This document shows positions 17,084-25,218 of a stretch of 39,120 nucleotides of DNA, in pieces (within the stretch, counting starts at the first letter, position 1; each line of letters opens with the position of its first letter). Position numbers and translations under genes: made by a program. Source of the stretch: Streptomyces sp. SM1 (GTDB lineage: Bacteria; Actinomycetota; Actinomycetes; Streptomycetales; Streptomycetaceae); contig NZ_NEUB01001031.1 of assembly GCF_002910825.1 (NCBI RefSeq), forward strand, positions 1 through 39,120, read 5' to 3'. Under the pieces are notes generated by a model. The model worked only from the letters and a program-made list of their open reading frames with translations. It ran no database searches and had not been told where the DNA came from.

Positions 17084-19606
17084 TCAGGCCTTGACGACGC
17101 GGCAGGCGAAGCACTTGAAGGCCTGCTGGCCGGAGAGGTTGTCGTAGAAGCGGTCGTCGGGGAGGGTGTTGGCCGCCTCGTAACGCGGGTCGTCGAAGAG
17201 GTCGCCCAGTTTCTGGGCGGGGCCGAAGGTGTTCGGGACGAACACGGTGTCTGTCCTGATCCCCTCCCACAGCAGCGCTGTGCCCGTCACCGATCCGCGA
17301 GGGCTCTCGACGCGGACGTCGTCGCCGTCGGCGATGCCGGAGCGGCGTGCCGTGTCGGGGTGGATCTGGATGAAGCGGATGCCGTTGAGCTGTTTGCCCG
17401 TCGGCGTCCAGTGGGTGACTTCGGCGAAGTGGACGACACTGGGCCGGCCGGTCATGCCCATCAGGGGAAAGTCACGGTGCACCGCGTCGCTCCCGGGCAC
17501 TCCCAGGCGAACCGGATGGGTGACGGCCTGGGGGTTGAGGGGGTTCGTGACGAACTTGCGGCTGTAGGCCAGGGTCGGGTTCTTGCCGGTGACCTCGGGG
17601 TGTGTGTAGAAGACCGGCAGGGCGCCGTGCCCGGTGACCGCCAGCTTCTTCTCCAGGGCCGGGGTGGTGATCTCGACCTTGCCGCTGGGCGTGAGGAAGC
17701 GTTTGCCCCGGTTGGCCGGGTCCAGCGACTCGGCGGCCCGGTACCAGCTGGGGTGGTCCAGGTAGAGGGTGCTCACCCCGGGGTGGTCCTCGGTGGGGCA
17801 CGGCCAGCGCAGCGGCTCGGTGCGCTTCTGCATCCGTGAACGGGGCATCCCGCCCATGCCGGGAGTGTGGGCGACGAAGTCGTCCCACAGCTGCCGGTAG
17901 TCCATCCACCGCTTCGGGAACGCCGCGTGCCACTCGGCGGCGGGACGGCGGGTGTCCAGTTCCGCCATCGCGTGCGCGAGGCCGATCCAGATCTCCCAGT
18001 CCGGCCGTGACTCGCCGACCCGGTCGACGGCCTGCTCCTGCCAGCGGATGGCCCGGTCGTCGCGGCGCATGTAGACGCCTTCCATCTCCAGCCCGCTGCA
18101 GACCGGGAGGATGATGTCGGCGTAGTACGCGGCCTCTTCCATGAACAGGCCGGTGTAGACGTAGAAGTCGAGCTGCTCGAAGGCCTTCTTGACCTTGGTC
18201 GTGTTCGCGGAGGACACCAGCGGGTTGCCCTGGGTCATCACCGCGCGCAGCCGGTAGGGGTTGTTCGTCAGGATGGACTCGGCGAAGTAGTCCGGGCCGA
18301 CCGGCAGTGCTTCGCGCCGCTTGGGCACTTCGGCCTTCAGCGGCGGCAGGTGCAGGTCGCCGGGCCAGGTGTTGTGCATGAAGTTGCAGCCGCCGCCCGG
18401 CTGTCCGATGTTGCCGGTCACCGCGGCCAGGAAGGTGGCGACCCGGTAGGTGTCGAAGGCGCCGAGCTGGTGGGAGATTCCGGCGTTGCAGAAGATCGCC
18501 GCCGGTTTCGCCGCCGCGTATTCCACGGCCATCTCGGTGATGACCTCGGCCTTCACACCGGTCACCTTCGCGGCCCACGCCGGGGTGTACCGGTGTTCGG
18601 CGAGATGGGCCCGGAGTTCGTCGAAGCCCACCACCCAGCGTTCGACGAACGCCTTGTCGTACAGTTCCTTCTCCACGATGTGGTGGAGCATGGCCAGCAG
18701 CAGTGCGAAGTCGGTGTGCGGTTTGGGCGCCACCCACCGGTCGGCCACGGCTCCGGTCGGAGTCAGGCGCGGATCGACCACGGTCAGGGGCGCCTTGGTC
18801 TTCTCGCGACCGCGCAGCAGATAGTCGAAGGTCACCGGGTGGGTCTCGGCCTGATTGGTGCCCAGGAACAGGTAGTGGCGGGCCGAGCCCAGGTCGTCCT
18901 CGCCCGTCGCGCCGTCGGTGCCGTAGCCGTTGGTGAAGTTGCCCAGACCGAAGGTCGTCGCCAGGGCGTTGCCGCCGGCGTCGTTGCACACCGGGCCGAC
19001 GTCGGTGTTGTTGGGGCTGCCCAGCATCGCGAACAGGCGGGCCACGAGCGATCCGGTGCCACGGGGCAGACGGCCGGTGGTGCGGTTGGCGATGGTGTGC
19101 GCCTGCCCTGCGTCACGCAGTGCCAGGAATCTCTTCGCGATGGTTCGAAGGGCCTCTTCCCAGCTCACGGCCTCGAACTTGGAGTGCGGTGAGCCCTTCG
19201 TCCCGGACACGCGGCGCAGCGGACGGGTCAGCCGCTCGGTGTTGTAGACGAGCTGGGGCATCAGCTCGGCCTTGACGCACACCTGGCCCTGCTGGACGGG
19301 GTCGCTGTCCTCACCGCGCACGGCCAGCACCCGGCCGGCCTTGAGATCGACGTTGAGCCGGCAGTTGGAGTTGCAGAACTGGCAGGCCGTGGCGACGGTC
19401 TTGTCCGGGGTCAGCGCAGCGGACTGGTCGGTGAAGTCCGTGCCCGGCCGACCGCCGGCAGCGGATGGCCCACCGGCCGTGGCGGATGCCTCGGCGGCGT
19501 GTGCGGAAATCACCGGAAGCAGGATCGGTGTTCCAAGGCCGGCGCCACCGATGACGCTGCCGCGGACGAAACCGCGTCGGGAAAGACCGTGCTGATCATG
19601 CTTCAT
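17084..19606 (-). CDS. Tat-exported molybdopterin oxidoreductase, arsenic redox candidate
   Basis: An 840-residue DMSO-reductase-family enzyme. The N-terminus has a twin-arginine signal (SRRGFVRG at 9-16, then a hydrophobic stretch and AHA), so folded enzyme is exported. A [4Fe-4S] site is given by Cys75, Cys78, Cys82 and Cys110 (C-x2-C-x3-C-x27-C). Cys206 in PVCNDAGG is the likely molybdenum ligand, the pattern of periplasmic nitrate and respiratory arsenate reductases rather than arsenite oxidase, which lacks the fourth cluster Cys. No small electron-transfer subunit or membrane anchor follows; AroA lies 55 bases downstream. Candidate roles are arsenite/arsenate interconversion outside the membrane or oxidation of an arsenical intermediate. 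The substrate cannot be read from sequence. Confidence 0.85.
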   Translation of the reverse strand: MKHDQHGLSRRGFVRGSVIGGAGLGTPILLPVISAHAAEASATAGGPSAAGGRPGTDFTDQSAALTPDKTVATACQFCNSNCRLNVDLKAGRVLAVRGEDSDPVQQGQVCVKAELMPQLVYNTERLTRPLRRVSGTKGSPHSKFEAVSWEEALRTIAKRFLALRDAGQAHTIANRTTGRLPRGTGSLVARLFAMLGSPNNTDVGPVCNDAGGNALATTFGLGNFTNGYGTDGATGEDDLGSARHYLFLGTNQAETHPVTFDYLLRGREKTKAPLTVVDPRLTPTGAVADRWVAPKPHTDFALLLAMLHHIVEKELYDKAFVERWVVGFDELRAHLAEHRYTPAWAAKVTGVKAEVITEMAVEYAAAKPAAIFCNAGISHQLGAFDTYRVATFLAAVTGNIGQPGGGCNFMHNTWPGDLHLPPLKAEVPKRREALPVGPDYFAESILTNNPYRLRAVMTQGNPLVSSANTTKVKKAFEQLDFYVYTGLFMEEAAYYADIILPVCSGLEMEGVYMRRDDRAIRWQEQAVDRVGESRPDWEIWIGLAHAMAELDTRRPAAEWHAAFPKRWMDYRQLWDDFVAHTPGMGGMPRSRMQKRTEPLRWPCPTEDHPGVSTLYLDHPSWYRAAESLDPANRGKRFLTPSGKVEITTPALEKKLAVTGHGALPVFYTHPEVTGKNPTLAYSRKFVTNPLNPQAVTHPVRLGVPGSDAVHRDFPLMGMTGRPSVVHFAEVTHWTPTGKQLNGIRFIQIHPDTARRSGIADGDDVRVESPRGSVTGTALLWEGIRTDTVFVPNTFGPAQKLGDLFDDPRYEAANTLPDDRFYDNLSGQQAFKCFACRVVKA

Positions 19607-19715
19607 GGAGACGAGGGGATCCTTCCGCCTGGTGTGGGGAACGAGGCGGGCATGGCGGTGCCCGGGCCGTGCGGGCGCGCCGCACGGCCTTGTCGCAAGC
19701 AGATGTGCCTTCGGG

Positions 19716-20444
19716 TCAGGAGGCGAGCGTCGGCAGCGCGTTGGCGTTCGCGGTGGCCTGGGTGCGTACGGCAGCCAGGAAGGCCTTGATGATCTTGTGT
19801 TCGGCTCCCGGCGCGGACGAGAGCTCGGGCTGGAAGAGGCTGCCCATGAAGAACGGGTGACCGGTGATCTCCAGTGCGCGCGGTGCGCCGTCGACGTCCC
19901 AGGCGCTGAGCTGCAGCGAGCCCTGGTTGGCGGCGTCCATGAAGGTGTCGGTCAGCCCGTAGTCGCAGTGGAAGATCTCCTCGACCTCGGTCGTGCCGTA
20001 GATGCCGGCGAGCCGGGAGTCCTCCTTGACCTTCAAGGGAGCCATCTCTCCGCGAAAGGAGCACTTCAGCGGAGTGACGAGAGGCATCAGCTTCTCGGGA
20101 TCCTCGTCGACGCCCATGGCTTCCGGCAGTTGCAGCACGTTCTGGGCGTGCTCGATCAGGGCGCTGAAGAAGCCGCCGCAGGTGCCCAGAAGCGGCACCT
20201 GGTGCTCCCGGGCATGGCGGACGGCGATGTGCACGCCCTTCTGGTTGAAGTACGGCGCCCCCGGCACCACCCATATGCCGTCGAAGCCCTCCAGAAGGGA
20301 GGCGTCGCTGATCTCGGTGGTCGGTATCCACTCGGTGGTCAGGCCCCACTGCTCGCGCATTGCGTCGATCTTGGGGTGGGACGGCTCGTCGTGATTGCCG
20401 CGGTCTCCCACCAGAGCAAGGCATGGCTGGGCGTGAACTGACAT
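19716..20444 (-). CDS. CTP-synthase-like glutamine amidotransferase domain protein, altered triad
   Basis: A 242-residue protein corresponding only to the C-terminal class I amidotransferase domain of CTP synthase (ALVGDRGNHDE, IWVVPGAPYFN, LGTCGGFFSAL, HPFFMGSLFQPELSS); the ATP-dependent synthetase domain is absent. The nucleophile Cys89 is kept, but the catalytic His of the usual HPE motif is Gln205 (QPE), so ordinary glutamine hydrolysis is doubtful. ATG at 20444 follows AAGGGG by six bases and is preferred to an upstream TTG. It is first in the minus-strand run with the molybdo-enzyme and AroA paralogue. CTP-synthase-like genes recur in arseno-organic clusters, role unknown; an amide, thioester or cysteine-bound arsenical chemistry is possible but unproven. 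Confidence 0.82.
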   Translation of the reverse strand: MSVHAQPCLALVGDRGNHDEPSHPKIDAMREQWGLTTEWIPTTEISDASLLEGFDGIWVVPGAPYFNQKGVHIAVRHAREHQVPLLGTCGGFFSALIEHAQNVLQLPEAMGVDEDPEKLMPLVTPLKCSFRGEMAPLKVKEDSRLAGIYGTTEVEEIFHCDYGLTDTFMDAANQGSLQLSAWDVDGAPRALEITGHPFFMGSLFQPELSSAPGAEHKIIKAFLAAVRTQATANANALPTLAS

Positions 20445-20510
20445 CGTTATCCCCTTCAACTACAGGAAGGCCATGAACTGCTGTCGCCGGTGACAGTTCC
20501 AGCCTTGTGG

Positions 20511-20547
20511 GCGCAACGGAGCGCGTGCCGAGCGCGCTCCGTTGCGC
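20511..20547 (-). promoter_or_regulatory. Perfect 15-bp inverted repeat upstream of the amidotransferase gene
   Basis: GCGCAACGGAGCGCG, a 7-base spacer and its exact complement lie 67 bases before the start at 20444. There is no gene end here to terminate, so the hairpin is either an attenuator in the leader of the AroA operon or a protein-binding dyad. Confidence 0.5.
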
Positions 20548-20756
20548 TTGTGCGACGTGGTGCCTGAGGTGATGTCAGGGCCGTGCCGCCACGCACGGGT
20601 TCCATGACAGAAGAGGTGATGGGGTGCTACCGCCGCTTCGGCGGTGGTGTGGCTGCGAGTTGTTGCCCACTGGATGTACGCATGTCTTCCAGCCCCCCTG
20701 GCGCCCCGTTCAGAGGTCCTTGCACAGGCCCTCCGTGCTGCTTCTCGCTCAATTTA

Positions 20757-20770
20757 TCGATGACGGTCAA
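20757..20770 (-). promoter_or_regulatory. Possible operator of the amidotransferase/AroA operon
   Basis: On the minus strand TTGACCGTCATCGA parallels TTGACGTACATCGA in the flavoprotein-1 promoter and TTGACATTCATCGA in the flavoprotein-2 promoter. The downstream bases differ (TAA instead of ATC), and no convincing -10 follows at 17 bases, so this is the weakest member of the set. Confidence 0.35.
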
Positions 20771-21044
20771 AGTATTCGAGTGTTTCCCGGTAGCCCTGGA
20801 AACGATCGCGCCATCTCTGCTGCGGGGTAGGCGGAGATCGTGAAATGGGTGATTGTCCCAGGTAGTCGCGGTCCCATCAGCCCGTTGACGAGGCGCGGAG
20901 CCTTCGTCGTTCGGGGGGCATCGCTTCGTGCAGGACTCGTCGCAGTGCGTGTGTTTCGGCACGCCAGCACAGTAACTAGGCCGAATCGAGAGTGACTTGT
21001 GAAGGGTCGGCGGAGATGGCCGGAACCGGTGCACAAAGTGGACC

Positions 21045-21072
21045 GTTATCAATAGCGCTTACTGTTGATAGC
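21045..21072 (+). promoter_or_regulatory. ArsR-type operator before the MFS exporter
   Basis: TATCAA (21047-21052) and TTGATA (21065-21070) form an inverted repeat with a 12-base spacing, extended to nine of eleven matching bases per arm. This is the classic ArsR/SmtB operator shape and differs from the TAGA/TCGA element elsewhere in the island, which fits control by the divergent ArsR encoded second in this operon. Confidence 0.65.
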
Positions 21073-21189
21073 GGCTGATGCTGTTTAGTCTGACGTGGCC
21101 GGTGGCCGGCCTGCTTCTCGATCCCCCGCGGGCACGGCCGGCCCGGCCGCCCTACGGGGCACCGACCTGTTGCGTTCGAGGAGAAGCAA

Positions 21190-22755
21190 GTGAACCGCTC
21201 CGCCGGCCATCCCCGCCGATGGCAGATTCTCAACATCCTGTGCCTGAGCCTGGTGCTGATCGGCCTGGACACCCTCATCCTGAACCTGGCCCTGCCCAGC
21301 ATCCAGAAGGACCTGGACGCCACCAGCAGCCAGCTGCAGTGGATGGTCGACTCCTACGCCCTGGCCTTCGGAGGACTGCTCCTCATGGCCGGCGGCCTGT
21401 CCGACCGGTTCGGCCGCAAGCGGCTTCTCTCCATCGGTACGGGCGCCTTCGCACTGACCAGCCTGGGTGCCGCGTTCGCCTCGAACGCCGAGATGCTGAT
21501 CACCTTCCGCACCCTCATGGGCGTCTCGGCGGCACTGATGATGCCCGCCACCCTCGCCATCATCAAGGACGTGTTCCCGCGTGAGGAACAGGGCAAGGCC
21601 ATCGGCATCTGGTCGGGTGCCGCCGCTGTCGGCGTACCGCTCGGCCCGCTCGTCAGCGGCCTGCTGCTGGAGCACTTCTGGTGGGGGTCGATGTTCCTCA
21701 TCAACGTGCCCCTGGCGGCCATCGCCCTGATCGGCGGAGCCAAGCTGATCCCCGAGTCCAAGGCCGAGGGCCATCCCGGACTGGACCTCGTCGGCGCCCT
21801 GCTGTCGGTGGCCGGTCTCGTCGCCATCGTCTACGGCCTGGTCGAAGCCCCGCACAACGGCTGGGGCGACATCATCACGCTCGGCTCCCTCTTCGTCGGC
21901 GTGGTCCTGATGGTCGCCTTCGTCCTGTGGGAGCGGAAGACCGCCCATCCGATGCTCGACGTCGGCCTGTTCCTCAACGCCCGCTACGGCGGCGGCGCCC
22001 TGGCGATCGCCTGCACGTCCTTCGGGCTCTACAGCGGCCTGTACCTGCTCACCCAGTACCTGCAGTCGGTACTCGAACTGGACCCGCTGGGCGCGGGCCT
22101 GCGGATGCTCGCCATCGGCACGATGATGGTGGGCGCCCCCCTGTCGGCGAAGCTGGTGGAGCGCACGGGACTGAAGGCCACGGTGGTGTCCGGCCTGCTG
22201 CTGTGCGCCGCGGGACTGGGCGTCCTGGCCGGGCTCACGGTCGACGACGAGGCGCAGGCGCTCATCGGGCTGGCCGTGTTCGGCCTGGGCATGGGCATCG
22301 CCCTGCCCGCCGCCGTCGACGCCATCCTGGTCGTCTCCGCCGCACGCCAGGCGGGAGCCGGCTCCGCAGTGGCGGACGTGGGCATGCAGGTCGGCGGAGC
22401 ACTCGGCATCGCCATCAGCGGCAGCGTCATCACCACGCTGTACCGCGACGACCTGCCCCGGGCCGCTCAGCTGCCGGGCGAGGCCGGGCAAGCGGTACAC
22501 GAGTCCCTGGCGGGTGCGTCGGCAGTCGCCCAGCAGCTCGGCGGCGCCACCGGCCGGCGTCTCCTCGACGCCGCGCAGCAGTCGTTCGTCGGCGGATTCG
22601 CCACCACCCTGCTGATCGCCGTCGGCGTCGCCGTCGTCGGTGCCCTGGCCGCCGCGTTCGTCCTGCCCCGGGCCCGTGTCAGCGACGACGACGGCACGGC
22701 GCAGGCCGAAGCCGGCCCCCGAAGCGACACCGTCGACGCACCTGCCACCTCCTGA
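21190..22755 (+). CDS. MFS exporter, DHA2 (14-segment) type
   Basis: A 521-residue drug:H+ antiporter of the EmrB/QacA class with about fourteen hydrophobic segments. Family motifs are clear: LDTLILNLALPSIQKDL (segment 1), GGLSDRFGRKRLL (loop 2-3) and GIWSGAAAVGVPLGPLVSG (segment 5 antiporter motif). The GTG at 21190 follows GGAGA. An ArsR-like repressor is encoded 17-110 bases downstream, depending on its start, and an ArsR-type operator lies about 120 bases upstream, so expression is probably induced by a metalloid or the product itself. DHA2 pumps typically export bulky organic molecules, making this the best candidate for secretion of the arsenic polyketide; inorganic arsenic is a less likely substrate. 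Confidence 0.9.
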   Translation: MNRSAGHPRRWQILNILCLSLVLIGLDTLILNLALPSIQKDLDATSSQLQWMVDSYALAFGGLLLMAGGLSDRFGRKRLLSIGTGAFALTSLGAAFASNAEMLITFRTLMGVSAALMMPATLAIIKDVFPREEQGKAIGIWSGAAAVGVPLGPLVSGLLLEHFWWGSMFLINVPLAAIALIGGAKLIPESKAEGHPGLDLVGALLSVAGLVAIVYGLVEAPHNGWGDIITLGSLFVGVVLMVAFVLWERKTAHPMLDVGLFLNARYGGGALAIACTSFGLYSGLYLLTQYLQSVLELDPLGAGLRMLAIGTMMVGAPLSAKLVERTGLKATVVSGLLLCAAGLGVLAGLTVDDEAQALIGLAVFGLGMGIALPAAVDAILVVSAARQAGAGSAVADVGMQVGGALGIAISGSVITTLYRDDLPRAAQLPGEAGQAVHESLAGASAVAQQLGGATGRRLLDAAQQSFVGGFATTLLIAVGVAVVGALAAAFVLPRARVSDDDGTAQAEAGPRSDTVDAPATS

Positions 22756-22865
22756 GGACCGGGGAAGCGACCATGCATAGGATCGAAGCCGCAGCCCGGC
22801 CCGGACCGCACGCCGGGCCCGGGTCCGAGCCGGACAGCCGGCTCACGGGCGAGAGGGAGGTGGCG

Positions 22866-23267
22866 ATGGCCCGGCCGTCGAAACTCAGGGTGGCGGTCAG
22901 CGACCCCGCCCAGTGGCTCAGCGAGCACGAGCGGGCACAGATGCTGGCGCCCAAACTGCGGGCCCTGGCGGACGAGACCCGGCTCACCCTGATCCTGCTG
23001 ATCGCCCAGCGTCCCCGCACGGTCAAGGAGTTGCAGGAGGCCACCGGTCTGAGCCAGACCCTGGTCAGCCACCACCTGGCTCCGCTGCGGGAACAGAACC
23101 TCGTCGAGGCGATTCCCAAGGGCCGCAGCAATCAATACGTGATGTGCTGCCAGACCCTGGCCGAACCGCTGCGCATGTTCGCCAGCCTGGCAGCCACGGA
23201 CCCCGAGACGGTGGCGGCCTGCCTCCAGACCGGGGCCGAGGAGCCGGTGACGGCCCAAGGCGCTTGA
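22866..23267 (+). CDS. ArsR-type repressor 4, diverged
   Basis: A 133-residue winged-helix regulator with HTH GLSQTLVSHHLAPLREQNLV and wing KGRSNQYVM. It lacks the CVC site of arsR-1 and arsR-3; a Cys pair at 94-95 (VMCC) in the wing and Cys119 near the C-terminus are the only thiols. It therefore may sense something other than free As(III), perhaps the organoarsenic product. ATG 22866 is preferred for its GGGAGG five bases upstream; ATG 22773 would add 31 low-complexity residues with a weaker site (GGGGAAG). It follows the exporter closely and probably binds the dyad at 21045-21072. A bidirectional terminator follows. Confidence 0.85.
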   Translation: MARPSKLRVAVSDPAQWLSEHERAQMLAPKLRALADETRLTLILLIAQRPRTVKELQEATGLSQTLVSHHLAPLREQNLVEAIPKGRSNQYVMCCQTLAEPLRMFASLAATDPETVAACLQTGAEEPVTAQGA

Positions 23268-23286
23268 GGCCACGAGGGCTTGGGCA

Positions 23287-23325
23287 AAGGGGGGTGTTCC
23301 GCGCGTCGCGCGGAACACCCCCCTT
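23287..23325. terminator. Bidirectional hairpin terminator
   Basis: A perfect 17-bp stem (AAGGGGGGTGTTCCGCG and its complement) with a 5-base loop lies between the convergent ArsR-4 and decarboxylase genes. AA/TT at the base of the stem gives short A/T ends on both strands. Confidence 0.88.
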
Positions 23326-23338
23326 CAGTAGCGGCGGC

Positions 23339-24442
23339 TCACTGTTGCAGACCGCTCTGGAAACGGTTCCGGATGTCCAGCGTGCTCAGCGCGTTGGTCG
23401 CGCGCGGCGGGACGGCACCCGTGCGGGGCAGCGTCTTGATGCAGACCAGGTGCGGGCCGGGAGCAGCCTGGGCCCGCAGCATTGCGGCTTGCAGGGCGTC
23501 CTCACGGTCGCAGACGACCGCGCTGGCGTAGCCAGCGGCTGTCGCCATGTCGGCGAACGAGGTGGTCGCCGACGTGGTGGCCTGCCCGCCCGTCGACTCG
23601 TGCACCCGGTTGTCGAGCACGACGTGGATCAGGTTGGCGGGCGCCTCACTGCCGATCATCGACAACGCGCCGAGATGCATCAGCAGCGCGCCGTCCCCGT
23701 CCAGGACCACCACGGGCCGCTCCGGGTGCGTCAACGCCACGCCGAGGCCGATGGAGGAGGCGTGGCCCATGGAGCCCTGCATGTAGAAGACACCGGGCGC
23801 GTCGGCCACGGCGAACGTGTCGCGGCCGGTGAAGCCCGTGGTGGCGACGACAGCGGCCTGCGGCGCGGCGGCGGTGACGATCCGGATGGCCTCCGATGCG
23901 GGCAGCCCCCCGGTGTGGGGGGAGTTGGCCGCCGTGGCCTTGCCGATGGCACCGCGTTCGACCAGGACGAACGGCGCCCGCTGCTCGGCCAGGTCCTTCT
24001 CCGCCTTCTCCAGGACCGCGGAGAACTCCTCCACCCCGTCCTGCGCGTACAGAGTGTGGTGCGGGGTGCCGACGCTGTCGAGCAGCCCGGGGGTCGCCGG
24101 CCCCATCACCGCGTGCTGCGGCTCGTCCGTGGCCGGGTCCGGCCAGCCGCGCAGGCTGGTGAAGGTCAGGATCGGCAACTGGTAGGTCATCACCAGCGAG
24201 GTGAGCGGGTTGATGAGGTTGCCCAGACCGGAGTTCTGCAGCATCACGTAGGCGCGCTGCCCGCCCAGGGCGGCACCGGCGGCCACCGCCAGCGCGTTGC
24301 CTTCGTTCGGGGCGGGCACGTAGCGGCCCGGTCGGGTGCTCAGATGCGCGATCGGTCCGCCGAAATGAGAGCAGGGGACGCCACTGGCGAACGTGAAACC
24401 GCGCTCGGCCAGCAGGTCGCAGAATTCTGGTGCGGAGATCAT
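23339..24442 (-). CDS. Phosphonopyruvate-decarboxylase-like TPP enzyme, proposed arsonopyruvate decarboxylase
   Basis: The 367-residue protein has the length and order of phosphonopyruvate decarboxylases: an N-terminal pyrimidine domain with Glu47 in NEGNALA (activates the thiamin ring) and a C-terminal pyrophosphate domain with the GDG motif at 249-251 ending in Asn278 (DGDGALLMHLGALSM ... VVLDN). Substrate-side features such as SGVPCSHF and DEPQH match the family. In phosphonate pathways the enzyme makes phosphonoacetaldehyde irreversibly and pulls the unfavourable mutase step; the analogous substrate here would be arsonopyruvate. Its ATG overlaps the DedA stop by 4 bp. No PEP mutase is present, which argues against an ordinary phosphonate pathway. 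Confidence 0.88.
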   Translation of the reverse strand: MISAPEFCDLLAERGFTFASGVPCSHFGGPIAHLSTRPGRYVPAPNEGNALAVAAGAALGGQRAYVMLQNSGLGNLINPLTSLVMTYQLPILTFTSLRGWPDPATDEPQHAVMGPATPGLLDSVGTPHHTLYAQDGVEEFSAVLEKAEKDLAEQRAPFVLVERGAIGKATAANSPHTGGLPASEAIRIVTAAAPQAAVVATTGFTGRDTFAVADAPGVFYMQGSMGHASSIGLGVALTHPERPVVVLDGDGALLMHLGALSMIGSEAPANLIHVVLDNRVHESTGGQATTSATTSFADMATAAGYASAVVCDREDALQAAMLRAQAAPGPHLVCIKTLPRTGAVPPRATNALSTLDIRNRFQSGLQQ

Positions 24443-25134
24443 ATGCGGGGCAGCTCCGTTTCGGGGGTGGCGGCCGGTTCGGTGGACGGTGCCGGGTCTG
24501 CGGCCTGGGCACTGCGGGCGCGGCGCCGCATCTTGATGCCCTCGATGATGATGGGGATGCCCGAGACGAGGACGATGCCGATGACGATGCCCTCGATGTT
24601 GTCGCGGACGAAGGCGATCTGGCCCAGGTAGTAGCCGACCAGGGTCAGGCTGACCGACCACAGGACCGCGCCCAGCACGTTGAACAGGAAGAACGTGCGG
24701 TAGGTCATGCGGCCGACGCCGGCGGTGATGGGGATGAAAGTACGGAAGACGGGGATGAAGCGGGCCATCACGAGGGCCTTGGGGCCGTGCTTGAGCATGA
24801 ACTCCTGAGCACGTTCGGCGTTCTCCCGTCTGAAGAAACGGGAGTTGGGACGCCGGAAGAGGGCGCCGCCCACTTTCCGTCCGAAGGCGTAGCCGAACTG
24901 GTCACCCAGGACGGCCGCCACGGTGATGGCGAGCATGACCAGCCACAGGGGCTGGTGGAGGATCTGGTCGTTGGCCACGAGTAACCCCGCTGTGAACAGC
25001 AGTGAGTCCCCGGGCAGGAAGAAGCAGACGATGAGGCCGGACTCGGCGAAGACGGTGGCCATGATGCCCAGCAGTCCGAAGCCGGATATGAGCGCCTCGG
25101 CGTCGAGCAAGGGTGATGAGGCGAGGTTCTGCAC
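24439..25134 (-). CDS. DedA family membrane protein
   Basis: A 231-residue SNARE-associated/DedA protein with four or five membrane segments and the family signature: FLPGDSLLFTAG, GDQFGYAFGRKVG, and ARFIPVFRTFIPITAG, containing the re-entrant-loop acidic and arginine residues. DedA proteins act in undecaprenyl-phosphate recycling and lipid movement, and some affect sensitivity to oxyanions such as tellurite and selenite. The GTG at 25134 follows a G-rich site. It lies 84 bases after the KASIII-like gene and is translationally coupled to the decarboxylase. It could move a lipophilic arsenic polyketide or a membrane carrier, but that is inference. Confidence 0.88.
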   Translation of the reverse strand: MQNLASSPLLDAEALISGFGLLGIMATVFAESGLIVCFFLPGDSLLFTAGLLVANDQILHQPLWLVMLAITVAAVLGDQFGYAFGRKVGGALFRRPNSRFFRRENAERAQEFMLKHGPKALVMARFIPVFRTFIPITAGVGRMTYRTFFLFNVLGAVLWSVSLTLVGYYLGQIAFVRDNIEGIVIGIVLVSGIPIIIEGIKMRRRARSAQAADPAPSTEPAATPETELPRI

Positions 25135-25218
25135 GGATGCCCCCCAGGATGGTGGTGCGAGTGAGCGGACATGCCGTCCGCCGGCCCCGTGGCGGGGCCG
25201 GCGGACGAGCTCGGGTGG

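Larger units (their letters stand above)
20445..21189. other. Long divergent control region
   Basis: About 745 bases between the amidotransferase-like gene (-) and the MFS exporter (+). No frame has support as a gene. It holds a perfect 15-bp inverted repeat (20511-20547), a TCGA-N6-TCAA dyad resembling the island operator (20757-20770), and an ArsR-type dyad before the exporter (21045-21072). If transcription of the minus-strand operon starts near 20750, its leader would be about 300 bases and contain the inverted repeat. Confidence 0.6.

Noticed and set aside
20583-21052. Overlapping small frames on both strands in the long divergent region
   Set aside because: No ribosome sites of quality, no domain pattern, and they overlap regulatory dyads.
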